64,000 nucleotides of DNA from Sphingomonas sp. So64.6b. GTDB taxonomy: Bacteria > Pseudomonadota > Alphaproteobacteria > Sphingomonadales > Sphingomonadaceae. How positions within the stretch are numbered: the first letter of the stretch is position 1; each line of letters starts with the position of its first letter. A model generated the notes under the pieces. It was not told where the DNA came from. It made no database searches and was given only the letters and a program-made list of their open reading frames with translations. Positions 52,575 through 63,578 of the stretch are shown here, one piece after another. The stretch is from positions 3,224,001 to 3,288,000 of the forward strand of contig NZ_CP048817.1 in NCBI RefSeq assembly GCF_014171475.1, read 5' to 3'. The translations under genes and the position numbers were made by a program.

Positions 52575-54403
52575 TGTACACAATCACATTCTACTCATTC
52601 AAAGGCGGCGTCGGACGCACGATGGCGCTTGCCAATGTTGCCGCCATCTTGACGGGCATGGGCCGTCGCGTGCTGGTCGTCGATTTCGATCTCGAAGCCC
52701 CTGGCCTTCCCAGCTACGAACCCTTCCGCGGACTGGAATGCAAAAACGGGGTAGTCGATTTCGTTCATGAATATCTGCGGACCAACATTTCTCCGAATGT
52801 AGGGGCATTCGTTGCTGAAGCCTCGATCGGCGGCAAGCCAATCTGGATCATGCCGGCGGGCAGTCATACTTCCACGGGCTATTCCACTGATCTGAGCACA
52901 ATCGACTGGGTTAGTCTTTATCGCGACCGGTCAGGCTTTCTTCTGATGGAAGACCTCAAGCAGCAATGGGCCGCGTTTGAAGGTCATGGTTTTGATTATG
53001 TCCTGATCGATAGCAGAACTGGTCACACTGATGTCGGCGGAATCTGCACTAGGCAGCTGCCCGACGCCGTGGTGGCGATGTTCGTGCCGACGCGTCAAAA
53101 TTTGGAAGGGCTCGCGCCAATCGTTCGCGCCATAAAAGCGGAGAGCGCTCCTGTCCGAAAGAGGATCATTACGCTTCACTATTGCCCATCGAATGTTCCA
53201 GATATCGACGATGAGAACGATATTCTCAGAGGCCTTCTCCAAGAGGCGAAGACCACACTGGATTACATCTCACCGGCAGCGACGATAAATCATTATAGCC
53301 ACCTGGAGATTCTCGAGCAGAAAATTTTCGCTGTTGCCCATGCAAAGTCGCGCCTCGGCAAGCAATATAGTCAGCTTACTAAGGCGCTCATCGCGGAGAA
53401 TCTTCGAGATCGTGACGGCGCGCTGATCACGCTGGAGCGGCTTCCGGCTCAGTTCGATGCTGCAAGGCGAGAAGGCGATACGAAAGTTGTCGACCGGTTG
53501 AACTCCAAGGCCACAGTCATCCGCAAGAATTTTAGCGACGATGGTGAAATCGCTTTTTCGCTCGCGCGCGCAGCGGATAAAATGATTCGGCCGGAGGAAG
53601 AGATTGCAAGCCTCACGGTTGCGATCGATCAGGGTTTCGAGACCAATTGGGCGCAGCTTCGTCGAGCCTTCGTCTATTCCTCGCTCGGCAGAGACAAGGA
53701 AACGGAGGCGGATTTGAAGGCCGTTATCCTGTCAAAGGATGTCAAGCGACTTGAGGCTACACCAGCGCTCGATTTCCTTCGAACGCTACTCGAAAATGAC
53801 CCCGAGCAGCTTGAGAAGACGTTATTCGAACTCGCGCGGGCGCCCGACCTCGACGATGATCTGCGAGGGCGCATTCTGCAGAATGCCATCCGATCGCGGA
53901 AATGTGCTGAAGACGTTCTGGAGATTGTCACACAATACAGACGCTCGGATGAGGATGCAGGTTCGCGTCTTTTCAATGTTCACGTTTGCGCACTTATAGC
54001 GCTCGGGCGATTTGCCAAGGCGATTGATATTTTGGGTGGTCGCACGAACGTTCTTAAGGCTGGCGACGTGGCTCAGATATTCAATCTGGCTATTGCTGAA
54101 TGGGGCTTGCACGGCGAGGCACCCCGCGACCTGTTCAACGAGGTTAAACTGTTTCTTGAAAGCCGGGCGACGCATGACGCAAATGCCCGGCAGTGCTTCG
54201 CGCTTACTTTGATGGTTTGCGGAGAACGCGAAGCTGCACTTTCCGAATTGCGTGAAGCCCGCCAAGCGATCGCGCCGTTGGTCAGTAGCTTTAGCTGCTG
54301 GCAATACCTTGAGCGGTATGAGGAAGAATTCGAGCAGGACCTGGACGACATGGAAATCGTTTTCCGGTCAGACCAGCCGATCCGGCTTCCAATTTTCAGC
54401 TAA
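52574..54403 (+). CDS. KGGVGR-motif P-loop ATPase with helical-repeat C-terminal region
   Basis: The 609-residue protein begins with a ParA/MinD-type deviant Walker A (SFKGGVGRTMALANVA, residues 8-23), in which the first Lys is the signature residue. VLVVDFDLEAPG (Asp37/Asp39) and a later DYVLIDSRTGHTDVGG (Walker B-like) follow. The ATPase domain ends near residue 280. The remaining ~330 residues are all-helical with TPR-like repeat character (RAADKMIRPEEEIASLTVAI, RRAFVYSSLGRDKETEADLKAVI and so on). Such KGGVGR ATPases occur in accessory and defence-like contexts, but their function is not established. It is coupled (TGATG) to the MqsA-like gene, making a three-gene operon. Confidence 0.82.
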   Translation: MYTITFYSFKGGVGRTMALANVAAILTGMGRRVLVVDFDLEAPGLPSYEPFRGLECKNGVVDFVHEYLRTNISPNVGAFVAEASIGGKPIWIMPAGSHTSTGYSTDLSTIDWVSLYRDRSGFLLMEDLKQQWAAFEGHGFDYVLIDSRTGHTDVGGICTRQLPDAVVAMFVPTRQNLEGLAPIVRAIKAESAPVRKRIITLHYCPSNVPDIDDENDILRGLLQEAKTTLDYISPAATINHYSHLEILEQKIFAVAHAKSRLGKQYSQLTKALIAENLRDRDGALITLERLPAQFDAARREGDTKVVDRLNSKATVIRKNFSDDGEIAFSLARAADKMIRPEEEIASLTVAIDQGFETNWAQLRRAFVYSSLGRDKETEADLKAVILSKDVKRLEATPALDFLRTLLENDPEQLEKTLFELARAPDLDDDLRGRILQNAIRSRKCAEDVLEIVTQYRRSDEDAGSRLFNVHVCALIALGRFAKAIDILGGRTNVLKAGDVAQIFNLAIAEWGLHGEAPRDLFNEVKLFLESRATHDANARQCFALTLMVCGEREAALSELREARQAIAPLVSSFSCWQYLERYEEEFEQDLDDMEIVFRSDQPIRLPIFS

Positions 54404-54410
54404 AAAAAGG

Positions 54411-54436
54411 GCCCAAACCTCTCGGTTTGAGCCCAG
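54411..54436 (-). terminator. Hairpin terminator reading leftward
   Basis: GGGCCCAAACC-TCTC-GGTTTGAGCCC is an 11-bp stem with one mismatch. On the minus strand it is followed by seven T residues, so it ends transcripts coming from the right; on the plus strand there is no T-run. Confidence 0.8.
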
Positions 54437-54459
54437 CCGAATTAGCTCGATATCGTCAC

Positions 54460-54489
54460 TTAATCTTCGGCTGGTTCCTGATAGGACAT
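54460..54489 (-). CDS. Possible nine-residue peptide gene
   Basis: ATG at 54487-54489 is preceded by the strong ribosome site AAGGAGG at 7-nt spacing and reads MSYQEPAED before TAA. A terminator with a seven-T run follows 24 bases on, so ribosome site, short frame and terminator form a compact unit. TATAAA lies about 25 bases upstream as a possible -10, with no clear -35. The peptide matches nothing I know. It could be a true micropeptide, a leader, or a chance frame. Confidence 0.35.
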   Translation of the reverse strand: MSYQEPAED

Positions 54490-54608
54490 ATGCTGGCCTC
54501 CTTGATTCGCTGTTTATATGGCGTGTAAATTAAGAGATTCCTACACCTATCTCACTCGATGCTGACCCACCGGCAAATTTTCTAGCGCATGACAAATTAA
54601 CTTCCAAC

Positions 54609-54875
54609 TCAATACGCGGTTCCCAGCGGAGAGTTGACAGGAGGTAGCCCGCCGCGATCGGCTGGATTGCCGCCGTCGTTGAGCGCCGATATAGAGCCCA
54701 TCGGTATCCGACGGCGCGTCGACTTTGCCACTTGCCCCGGGTTGGCCCGCTTTCCTCGTCTGAAACGACGCTCGACCGGCGGTTTGCCATATCTGCCATG
54801 TGGTCGTGCGATGCCGAGTTCTTCGTCATCAACCACATATTCGGCGCGATTCACATCGCTCTTCGGCCTCTTCAT
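54609..54875 (-). CDS. DUF5681-like protein
   Basis: The 88-residue protein starts at an ATG preceded by GGAGA. Residues 25-45 read PHGRYGKPPVERRFRRGKRAN, close to the GYGKPPxxxRFxxGQSGNPxGRPK motif of DUF5681 proteins, which are common on prophages and other mobile elements. The C-half diverges and ends early compared with the family, so it may be a degraded or short member. It lies on the opposite strand to the three-gene operon, inside the same low-GC island. Confidence 0.55.
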   Translation of the reverse strand: MKRPKSDVNRAEYVVDDEELGIARPHGRYGKPPVERRFRRGKRANPGQVAKSTRRRIPMGSISALNDGGNPADRGGLPPVNSPLGTAY

Positions 54876-55165
54876 GCCTGTTCTCCGGCGTGCCATGTCA
54901 CGCACCAAGAGTGAAAGCCCATTCGATGGACCATTTGAATCGAGCAAGACCGAAAGTGAGCAGCCATGATTTCCACCCCGCCACGTCCCGATTTTCCCGT
55001 AAGCGCCGCGCAAATTTCCCGTTATACCACACCGGTTTTTCGCGTAGTTTTTCCCGTAGCTTCCCGCAGAAAACCCAAAAAAAGCTTTTACCCGCAGGAC
55101 TTCCCGTAGCTGCAGGAATTTGATGACCTCAACAGCGCCAAAATGCGCTGCGACTTCGAAACGGA
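54876..55165. other. Non-coding island end with clustered repeats
   Basis: In this 290-bp segment no gene is supported. Its right half contains the CCCGTA-type repeat cluster listed next. The sequence composition is lower in GC and unlike the flanking operons. Confidence 0.5.
54991..55116. repeat. Cluster of seven TTCCCGTA-like direct repeats
   Basis: TTTCCCGTA-like units have their CCCG at 54996, 55018, 55041 (CGCG), 55053, 55063, 55091 and 55103. The spacings are 22, 23, 12, 10, 28 and 12 bp, near whole or half multiples of a helical turn. All units point the same way. Irregular clusters of short same-direction sites resemble integrase arm-type sites or replication iterons; which of these applies is unknown. 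Confidence 0.6.
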
Positions 55166-55552
55166 TTGAATCCACCGATACAATTCCGCCTGTCCAAAGG
55201 CGAGCCTTTGACGATCGCCGAATCTATCCAGCGCGAATTCGGCATCACCCAGGCCGCGGTGTCGCAGCACCTCCGCGTGCTGCGCGACAATGGTTTTGCC
55301 CGGTCGCGCGTCGATGGTGCGCGCCGCATCTATTCGGTCGATACCGGGCCGTTGCAGGACGTCGATGCCTGGCTCGACCGCTTCCGCGCCTTTTGGGAAC
55401 CGAAGCTCAGCGCGCTCGACACTGAAATCGCGCGCGGCAAGAAGAAGCGGCGCATGGCACAAGCCGATTCAACACCTGCGCCGAGTGATGGCAATGTTGT
55501 GCCTGACGAGTCCTTATCCGGCCCGGCACGCTCTTTCTCATCATTGAAATGA
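55166..55552 (+). pseudogene. ArsR-family regulator lacking its N-terminal helix
   Basis: The recognisable sequence starts abruptly at IQFRLSKGEPLTIAESIQREFGITQAAVSQHLRVLRDNGFARSRVDGARRIYSVD. It continues VDAWLDRFRAFWEPKLSALDTEI, the SdpR-like ArsR subgroup often paired with START/AHSA1-domain proteins. The first ~20 residues of the family (the LADPTRRxIL helix) are missing, and the only in-frame start is a TTG at 55166. No AHSA1 gene follows. It is probably a 5'-truncated remnant at the edge of the accessory island. Confidence 0.65.
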
Positions 55553-55585
55553 CCAAACCGCCCTTCGCTATTGGCGCGGAAACGC

Positions 55586-56062
55586 TCAGCCTTTGGGCGA
55601 CCGCGCGCGCGACAAGGCGGCCTGGGTGACGCGACCACCGCGCTTGACCGTCTTCAGGCAGATCATGGTCGAGGATCGCTGCACGCCGGGCAGCACGACG
55701 ATATCGAAGCGCAGCAGATGGTCGAGGTCGTCGACATCGCGGCACGCCACGCGCAGCACATAATCCGCCTCCCCGGCGATGGTATGGCATTCGAGGATCG
55801 CCGGGGCGGCGAGCACCGCCGCTTCGAACGCTTCGCGCCGGGCGGAATCGATCATCACCTGGACGAACGCGGTCACGCCCAGTTCGAGCCGCGCCGGATC
55901 GATGTCCGCGCGGTAACCGGTGATCACGCCCGCCTCCTCCAGCGCCTGCACCCGGTTCCAGCATGGCGTCTTGGACAGGCCGACACTGTCGGCAAGCGTC
56001 GCATAGGACTGCCGCCCATCGGCCTCCAGTGCACCCAATATCGCATGATCGATCCGGTCCAT
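55586..56062 (-). CDS. kynR: Lrp/AsnC-family regulator of the kynurenine operon (KynR-like)
   Basis: The 158-residue protein has an N-terminal HTH (MDRIDHAILGALEADGRQSYATLADSVGLSKTPCWNRVQALEEAGVITGYRADID). A RAM ligand-binding domain follows (LGVTAFVQVMID...ILECHTIAGEADYVLRVACRDVDDLDHLL). The ATG at 56060-56062 follows GGAGGAG. It is divergent from kynA, and Lrp-type KynR activates kyn genes in response to kynurenine in pseudomonads. By analogy it should control the operon at 56200-63989. AGAAC-AATG-GTTCT at 56162-56175 is a possible binding half in the spacer. Confidence 0.88.
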   Translation of the reverse strand: MDRIDHAILGALEADGRQSYATLADSVGLSKTPCWNRVQALEEAGVITGYRADIDPARLELGVTAFVQVMIDSARREAFEAAVLAAPAILECHTIAGEADYVLRVACRDVDDLDHLLRFDIVVLPGVQRSSTMICLKTVKRGGRVTQAALSRARSPKG

Positions 56063-56199
56063 AACCGCTCCTCCAATCGCCGGCTTCGCAGGACGATGTT
56101 CTGAAAGCACGCAAGATTTCCGGTGATCGTTTTGCAGGATCGCCGATAAGGAGGCAATCGGAGAACAATGGTTCTGCGCTTTCGCGTTACCCATGGTCG

Positions 56200-56991
56200 A
56201 TGAGCGCCCCCATCACCTATCGCAGCTATCTGCGCTTGCCCGACCTGCTGTCCTGCCAGTCGCCCTTGTCCGATGCACATGACGAATTGCTGTTCATCTC
56301 GATCCACCAGGCCTCGGAAATCTGGCTTAAGCTCGCGCTGCACGAACTGCGTGCGGCGCGCGAGCATGTCGTCGCCGACGATCTGCGCCCCGCCTTCAAG
56401 ATGATGTCGCGCGTCGCGCGCATCCAGTCGCAGATGATCCAGAGCTGGGAAGTGCTCGCGACCATGACCCCGGCCGATTACACGCGGATGCGCGACCGGC
56501 TCGGCACCAGTTCGGGTTTCCAGTCCGACCAGTATCGCGAGATGGAATTCATCCTCGGCAACAAGGATGCCGAGATGGTCGCGCTCCATATCGACGAGCC
56601 GGAGGTGCACGCGACGCTGCAGGCCGCACTGGAAGCGCCGAGCCTGTATGACGAGGCGCTGCGCCTGCTCGCCCGGCGCGGCTTTGCAATCCCCGCCGAC
56701 CAGCTCAACCGCGACTTCACCAGGACCTATACCGCATCGGCCGAGGTCGAGCGCGCCTGGGCGACGGTCTATGCGAAGCCGGAGGAATATTGGGACCTGT
56801 ACGAACTCGCCGAGAAGCTCGTCGACATCGAATATCATGTCCAGCTGTGGCGCTTCGGCCATCTCAAGACGGTCGAGCGCGTGATCGGCTTCAAGACCGG
56901 CACCGGCGGCACCGCAGGCGTGCATTATCTCGCCAAGGTGCTGGAAAAGACCTTCTTCCCCGAGCTGCTCACCGTGAGGACGCGTTTGTGA
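56200..56991 (+). CDS. kynA: Tryptophan 2,3-dioxygenase
   Basis: The 263-residue heme enzyme opens the indole ring of tryptophan to give N-formylkynurenine. Signature segments are YLRLPDLLSCQSPLSDAHDELLFISIHQASEIWLKL (with the distal-pocket His), FQSDQYREMEFILGNK and VDIEYHVQLWRFGHLKTVERVIGFKTGTGGTAGVHYL, which holds the proximal heme ligand and substrate loop. Its length is normal. It is the first gene of a tightly coupled operon, and its stop overlaps the kynU GTG start by 4 nt. Confidence 0.96.
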   Translation: MSAPITYRSYLRLPDLLSCQSPLSDAHDELLFISIHQASEIWLKLALHELRAAREHVVADDLRPAFKMMSRVARIQSQMIQSWEVLATMTPADYTRMRDRLGTSSGFQSDQYREMEFILGNKDAEMVALHIDEPEVHATLQAALEAPSLYDEALRLLARRGFAIPADQLNRDFTRTYTASAEVERAWATVYAKPEEYWDLYELAEKLVDIEYHVQLWRFGHLKTVERVIGFKTGTGGTAGVHYLAKVLEKTFFPELLTVRTRL

Positions 56992-58223
56992 GTCTCACGC
57001 TGGCGGAGATGGAGGCGCGAGACGCGGCCGATCCCTTGCGCGCCTGCCGTGACGCGTTCGACCTGCCGCCGGACGAAATCTATCTCGACGGCAATTCGCT
57101 CGGCGCGCTGCCTCATGCGACCGCAGCGCGGGTTGCCGCGACGATACGCGACGAATGGGGCAAGGGCCTGATCCGCAGCTGGAACAGCGCCGACTGGATC
57201 GGCGCGCCGGCGCGGCTCGGCGGCAAGATCGCCAGGATCGTCGGCGCCGCGCCGCATGAAGTGCTGGTCGCGGACTCGACCTCGGTCAATCTCTACAAGC
57301 TGCTCGTCGCCGCGGTGCGGGCGCAGCCGGGCCGGCGCGTGATCCTGTCCGAGCCGGGCAATTTTCCCACCGACCTCTATGTCGCGCAAGGCGTCGCCGC
57401 GACGCTGCCGGATTGCGAACTGCGCACCGTGCCGCGCGACCGGATCATCGATGCGATCGACGAAAGCGTCGCGGTCGTCATGCTCACTCATGTCCATTAC
57501 CAGAGCGGCGCGCGCTTCGACATGGACGCGATCACGCGCGCGGCGCAGGCGAAAGGCGCGCTGATGCTATGGGACCTGAGCCATAGCGTCGGCGCGGTGC
57601 CGGTCGATCTGAGCGCCGCCAATGCCGATCTCGCGGTCGGCTGCGGTTATAAATATCTCAATGGCGGCCCCGGCGCGCCGGCCTTTCTCTATGTCGCGGA
57701 GCGGCATCAAGCCGCGCTGCGCTCACCGCTGTCGGGCTGGATGGGCCATGCCGCGCCGTTCGACTTCACCGACGATTATGCCCCCGGTCCGGGCATCGCC
57801 CGCTTCCTGTGCGGCACACCACCGATCCTCGGTATGGCCGCGCTGGAGGAAGGGGTCGATCTGTTCCTCGCGGTCGATCGCCCGGCCCTGTTCGCCAAGG
57901 GCCAGGCGCTTTGCTCGACCTTTATCGAACTGGTCGAGACGCGTTGCGCCGGCCTTGGCCTGACCGTCGCGACGCCGCGCGACCCCGACGCGCGCGGCAG
58001 CCATGTGTCGCTGCGCCACGCCAATGCCTGGCCAGTGATGCAGGCGCTGATCGCACGCGGCGTGATCGGTGACTTCCGCGCGCCCGATGCGCTGCGCTTC
58101 GGCTTCACCCCGCTCTACACCAGCCATACCGATGTGTGGCACGCGGTCGAGGCGCTGCGTGACATCCTCAGCAGCGGCAGCTGGGACCAGCCCGCCTTTT
58201 ATGTCCGTACGGCGGTGACATGA
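56988..58223 (+). CDS. kynU: Kynureninase
   Basis: The 411-residue PLP-dependent enzyme cleaves kynurenine to anthranilate and alanine. It has IYLDGNSLGALP near the start, DSTSVNLYKLL, the cofactor Asp/His region MLWDLSHSVGAVPVDL and the PLP lysine in GCGYKYLNGGPGAPAF (Lys222). The GTG start at 56988 overlaps the kynA stop, and its stop overlaps the next ATG by 4 nt. No kynB (kynurenine formamidase) lies between kynA and kynU or elsewhere in the window, so that step must be encoded elsewhere or occur by another hydrolase. Confidence 0.96.
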   Translation: MSLTLAEMEARDAADPLRACRDAFDLPPDEIYLDGNSLGALPHATAARVAATIRDEWGKGLIRSWNSADWIGAPARLGGKIARIVGAAPHEVLVADSTSVNLYKLLVAAVRAQPGRRVILSEPGNFPTDLYVAQGVAATLPDCELRTVPRDRIIDAIDESVAVVMLTHVHYQSGARFDMDAITRAAQAKGALMLWDLSHSVGAVPVDLSAANADLAVGCGYKYLNGGPGAPAFLYVAERHQAALRSPLSGWMGHAAPFDFTDDYAPGPGIARFLCGTPPILGMAALEEGVDLFLAVDRPALFAKGQALCSTFIELVETRCAGLGLTVATPRDPDARGSHVSLRHANAWPVMQALIARGVIGDFRAPDALRFGFTPLYTSHTDVWHAVEALRDILSSGSWDQPAFYVRTAVT

Positions 58224-59712
58224 TCGTCAACGCCGCCGCCGCCCTGCTCGAACGCAACCGCGACCGGCCCGACGCCATCGCGCTGATCGATGATCGCGGT
58301 GCGTGCAGCCATGCCGAGCTGGCCCATCGCGTCCACAGCTTCGCCGGCGTGTTGCGCGCACGCGGCGTCGCACCGGGCACGCGCATGATGCTCTGCGCCG
58401 AGGACAGCATCGAATTTGTCGTGGCCTGCCTTGGCGCGATCTGGGCCGGGGTGGTGCCGGTGATGGTCAATCCGCAGCTCAGCGCCGCCGACTATCGCTA
58501 TCTGCTCGACGATAGCGGCGCGGGCCTGCTGCTCGTTTCGCCGGCCGCGCTGCCGCGCTTTGAGGGGTTGATGGTACCCGAAACGATGATCATCGACGAC
58601 CTGCCCGATGTGACGCCGATCGACTTGCCCGCGCCGGCCGCGCCGGACGATGTGTGCATCTGGCAATATTCCTCCGGCACCACCGGCCAGCCCAAGGGCA
58701 CGATGCATTCGCACGCCGCGATGATCGCCGCGCCCGGCCTGTTTGCCGAGGAAGTGCTCGCACTCTCGCCTGAGGACATCACCTTCTCGGTATCGAAGAT
58801 GTTCTTCGGTTACGGCTTCGGCAATTCCGTGCTGTTCGCGCTGTGGCACGGCGCGACCGCGATCCTGATCGCGGAGCGGCCGACCCCGGCGGCAGTGCTC
58901 ACGCACATGGCGGCGCACCGCCCGACCATCCTCTACAGCGTGCCCGGCTTCTACGCCGCGCTGCTCGCCCAGCCGGACGTCCCGCCACAGGTCATGGCCC
59001 AGGCCTTTGAGCACCTGCGGCTATGCGTCTCGGCCGGCGAGGCGCTGCCCGCCGAGCTGTGCCGCCGCTGGCAGACGCGCTTCGGCGTGCCGATCGTCGA
59101 CGGCATGGGATCGACCGAGATGCTCCACATCTTCCTCGCCAATCGGCCGGGGGAGATCGAACCCGGCACCACCGGCCGCCCAGTCGCCGGCTATGAGCTG
59201 GAGCTGCGCACCGAAGACGGCACGGCCGTGGCGGCGGGCGAAGTCGGCGAGCTGTTCGTGCGCGGCCCGACCCGCGCGCTCGGTTACTGGAACAAGCCGG
59301 ACAAGGCCGGCACGGTGTTCGTTGACGGCTGGGTCAGGACCGGCGACCGGTTCCACCGCGATGAGGTCGGGCGCTTCATCTATCATGGGCGCGGCGACGA
59401 CATGCTCAAGGTCAACGGCATCTACGTCTCACCGTTCGAGATCGAAGCGGCGCTTGCCTCACACGACGCGGTCGGCGAAGTCGCGGTAGTCGGCGCGCCC
59501 GACGCGGACGGGCTGACCAAACCGGTCGCGTTCGTCGTCGCCGCGCCCGGCGCCGCGTGCGATTGCGACGCGCTCAAGGCGCACGCCAAAGCATTGCTCG
59601 CGCCGTACAAATATCCCCGCCGCATCCTGCTGGTCGATGCCCTGCCCAAGACCGCGACCGGAAAGATCGAGCGTTTCAGACTGAGAGAGTGGGCGCTCGA
59701 CAAGGTGGGGGC

Positions 59713-59716
<4 letters not shown>
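58220..59716 (+). CDS. 2-Aminobenzoate (anthranilate)-CoA ligase
   Basis: The 498-residue adenylate-forming ligase has the AMP-binding P-loop [42 protein letters not shown] and the C-terminal [15 protein letters not shown] with the catalytic Lys. It resembles the benzoate-CoA ligase family ([19 protein letters not shown]). Its position between kynureninase and 2-aminobenzoyl-CoA monooxygenase identifies the substrate as anthranilate. It overlaps both neighbours by 4 nt. Confidence 0.92.
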
Positions 59717-62009
<2,293 letters not shown>

Positions 62010-62013
<4 letters not shown>

Positions 62014-62771
62014 CATCGCTCACCGGGATTCACGCGGTGGTAACGGGCGGCGGCACCGGGATCGGCGCGGCGATCGCGCGGCGCCTTGCCGCGGAGGGCG
62101 CGCTGCTGACGCTGGTCGGACGGCGGATCGAGCCATTGCGCGCGGTCGCCGCCCCGCTCGGCGCGATGGTCGCACCCGCCGACGTGACCGATCCCGAGGC
62201 GGTGGCCAAGGCGTTCGAGCGCGCCCGCGCAGCCCATGGCCCGATCGCGATGCTGATCAACAATGCCGGCGCGGCGTCGAGCGCGCCCTTCGCCCGCACC
62301 TCGCTCGCCGACTGGCGCGCGATGACCGCGATCAATCTCGATTCGCTATATATCTGCACCCATGCGGCGCTGACCGACCTCAAGGCCGCGCCGATGGCCC
62401 GCATCGTCACCATCGCCAGCACGGCGGGGGTCAAGGGCTATGCCTATACCTGCGCCTATTGCGCGGCGAAGCATGGCGCGATCGGCTTCACCCGCGCGCT
62501 CGCGGCGGAACTGGCGACGAGCGCGATCACGGTCAACGCGGTATGCCCCGGCTTCACCGATACCGATCTGGTCGCCGGAGCGGTCGCGGGGATCGTCGCC
62601 AAGACCAGGCGCAGCGCCGAGGATGCACGTGCCGAACTGGCCCGTTTCAATCCGCAAGGCCGACTGATCGAACCGGCCGAAGTCGCCAACACCGTCGCCT
62701 GGCTGTGTCATCCGGACAGCGGATCGATCACCGGACAATCGATCATCGTCGCGGGAGGGGAAGCCGCATGA
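62010..62771 (+). CDS. Short-chain dehydrogenase/reductase
   Basis: The 253-residue classical SDR has [17 protein letters not shown] (NAD(P) binding), MLINNAGAA, the catalytic IVTIASTAG Ser with YCAAKHG (YxxxK) and [11 protein letters not shown]. Its place after the 2-aminobenzoyl-CoA monooxygenase/reductase suggests it oxidises a hydroxyacyl-CoA intermediate of the pathway, for example like a 3-hydroxyacyl-CoA dehydrogenase; this is inference from position. ATGA overlaps occur at both ends. Confidence 0.92.
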
Positions 62772-63577
62772 CTCCAGACACCTATGCGCCACAGCATTTC
62801 GCCTGGCATTACGATCGGGGCGTCGCGACGATCATCTTGTCGCGGCCCGAGCGCAAGAATCCGCTGACCTTCGACTCCTATGCCGAACTGCGCGACCTGT
62901 TCCGCGACCTGGTCGATGCGCCGGAGGTGAAGGCGGTGATCGTCACCGGCGCAGGGAGCAATTTCTGTTCGGGCGGCGATGTGCATGAGATCATCGGACC
63001 GCTGACGAAGATGGACATGCCCGCGCTGCTGCGCTTCACGCGCATGACCGGCGATTTGGTCAAGGCGATGCGCGCCTGTCCGCAGCCGGTGATCGCCGCG
63101 ATCGACGGCATCTGCGCGGGCGCGGGTGCGATTATGGCGATGGCTTCCGACATCCGGATCGCGACGCCGCGCGCAAAGACCGCATTCCTGTTCACGCGCG
63201 TCGGGCTCGCCGGCTGCGACATGGGCGCGTGCGCCATCCTGCCGCGGCTGATCGGCCAGGGCCGCGCGTCCGAACTGCTGTTCACCGGCCGGACGATGAG
63301 TGCGGAAGAGGGCGAGCGCTGGGGCTTCCACAACCGGCTGGTCGATCCCGCTGCGCTGCTCGCCGAAGCGACCGCGCTGGCGCGCAGCCTCGCCGACGGC
63401 CCCAATTTCGCGCATGGCATGACCAAGACTCAGCTCAACGCGGAATGGGCGGTCAGCCTCGACGTAGCGATCGAGATGGAAGCGCAGGCGCAGGCGATCT
63501 GCATGCAGACCGCCGACTTCGCCCGCGCGTACGAGGCGTTCGCCGCCAAGACCGTGCCGGTGTTCGAGGGCAATTAG
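62768..63577 (+). CDS. Enoyl-CoA hydratase/isomerase family protein
   Basis: The 269-residue crotonase-fold protein has [23 protein letters not shown], the oxyanion-hole segments [13 protein letters not shown] and [22 protein letters not shown], and [18 protein letters not shown]. The usual second catalytic Glu position reads DMGACA, typical of ring-cleaving or thioester-hydrolysing members rather than standard hydratases. It likely acts on a cyclic or unsaturated CoA ester made from 2-aminobenzoyl-CoA. It is coupled to the SDR by ATGA. Confidence 0.9.
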   Translation: MTPDTYAPQHFAWHYDRGVATIILSRPERKNPLTFDSYAELRDLFRDLVDAPEVKAVIVTGAGSNFCSGGDVHEIIGPLTKMDMPALLRFTRMTGDLVKAMRACPQPVIAAIDGICAGAGAIMAMASDIRIATPRAKTAFLFTRVGLAGCDMGACAILPRLIGQGRASELLFTGRTMSAEEGERWGFHNRLVDPAALLAEATALARSLADGPNFAHGMTKTQLNAEWAVSLDVAIEMEAQAQAICMQTADFARAYEAFAAKTVPVFEGN

Positions 63578-63578
63578 G

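Noticed and set aside
54991..55116. CRISPR array
   Set aside because: The repeats are only about 9 bp, imperfect and irregularly spaced, with no spacers of constant length and no cas genes nearby.
54609..55175. The longer 188-codon version of the DUF5681-like frame
   Set aside because: The upstream 100 codons read through the CCCGTA repeat cluster and lack family similarity. The internal ATG at 54875 has the ribosome site.
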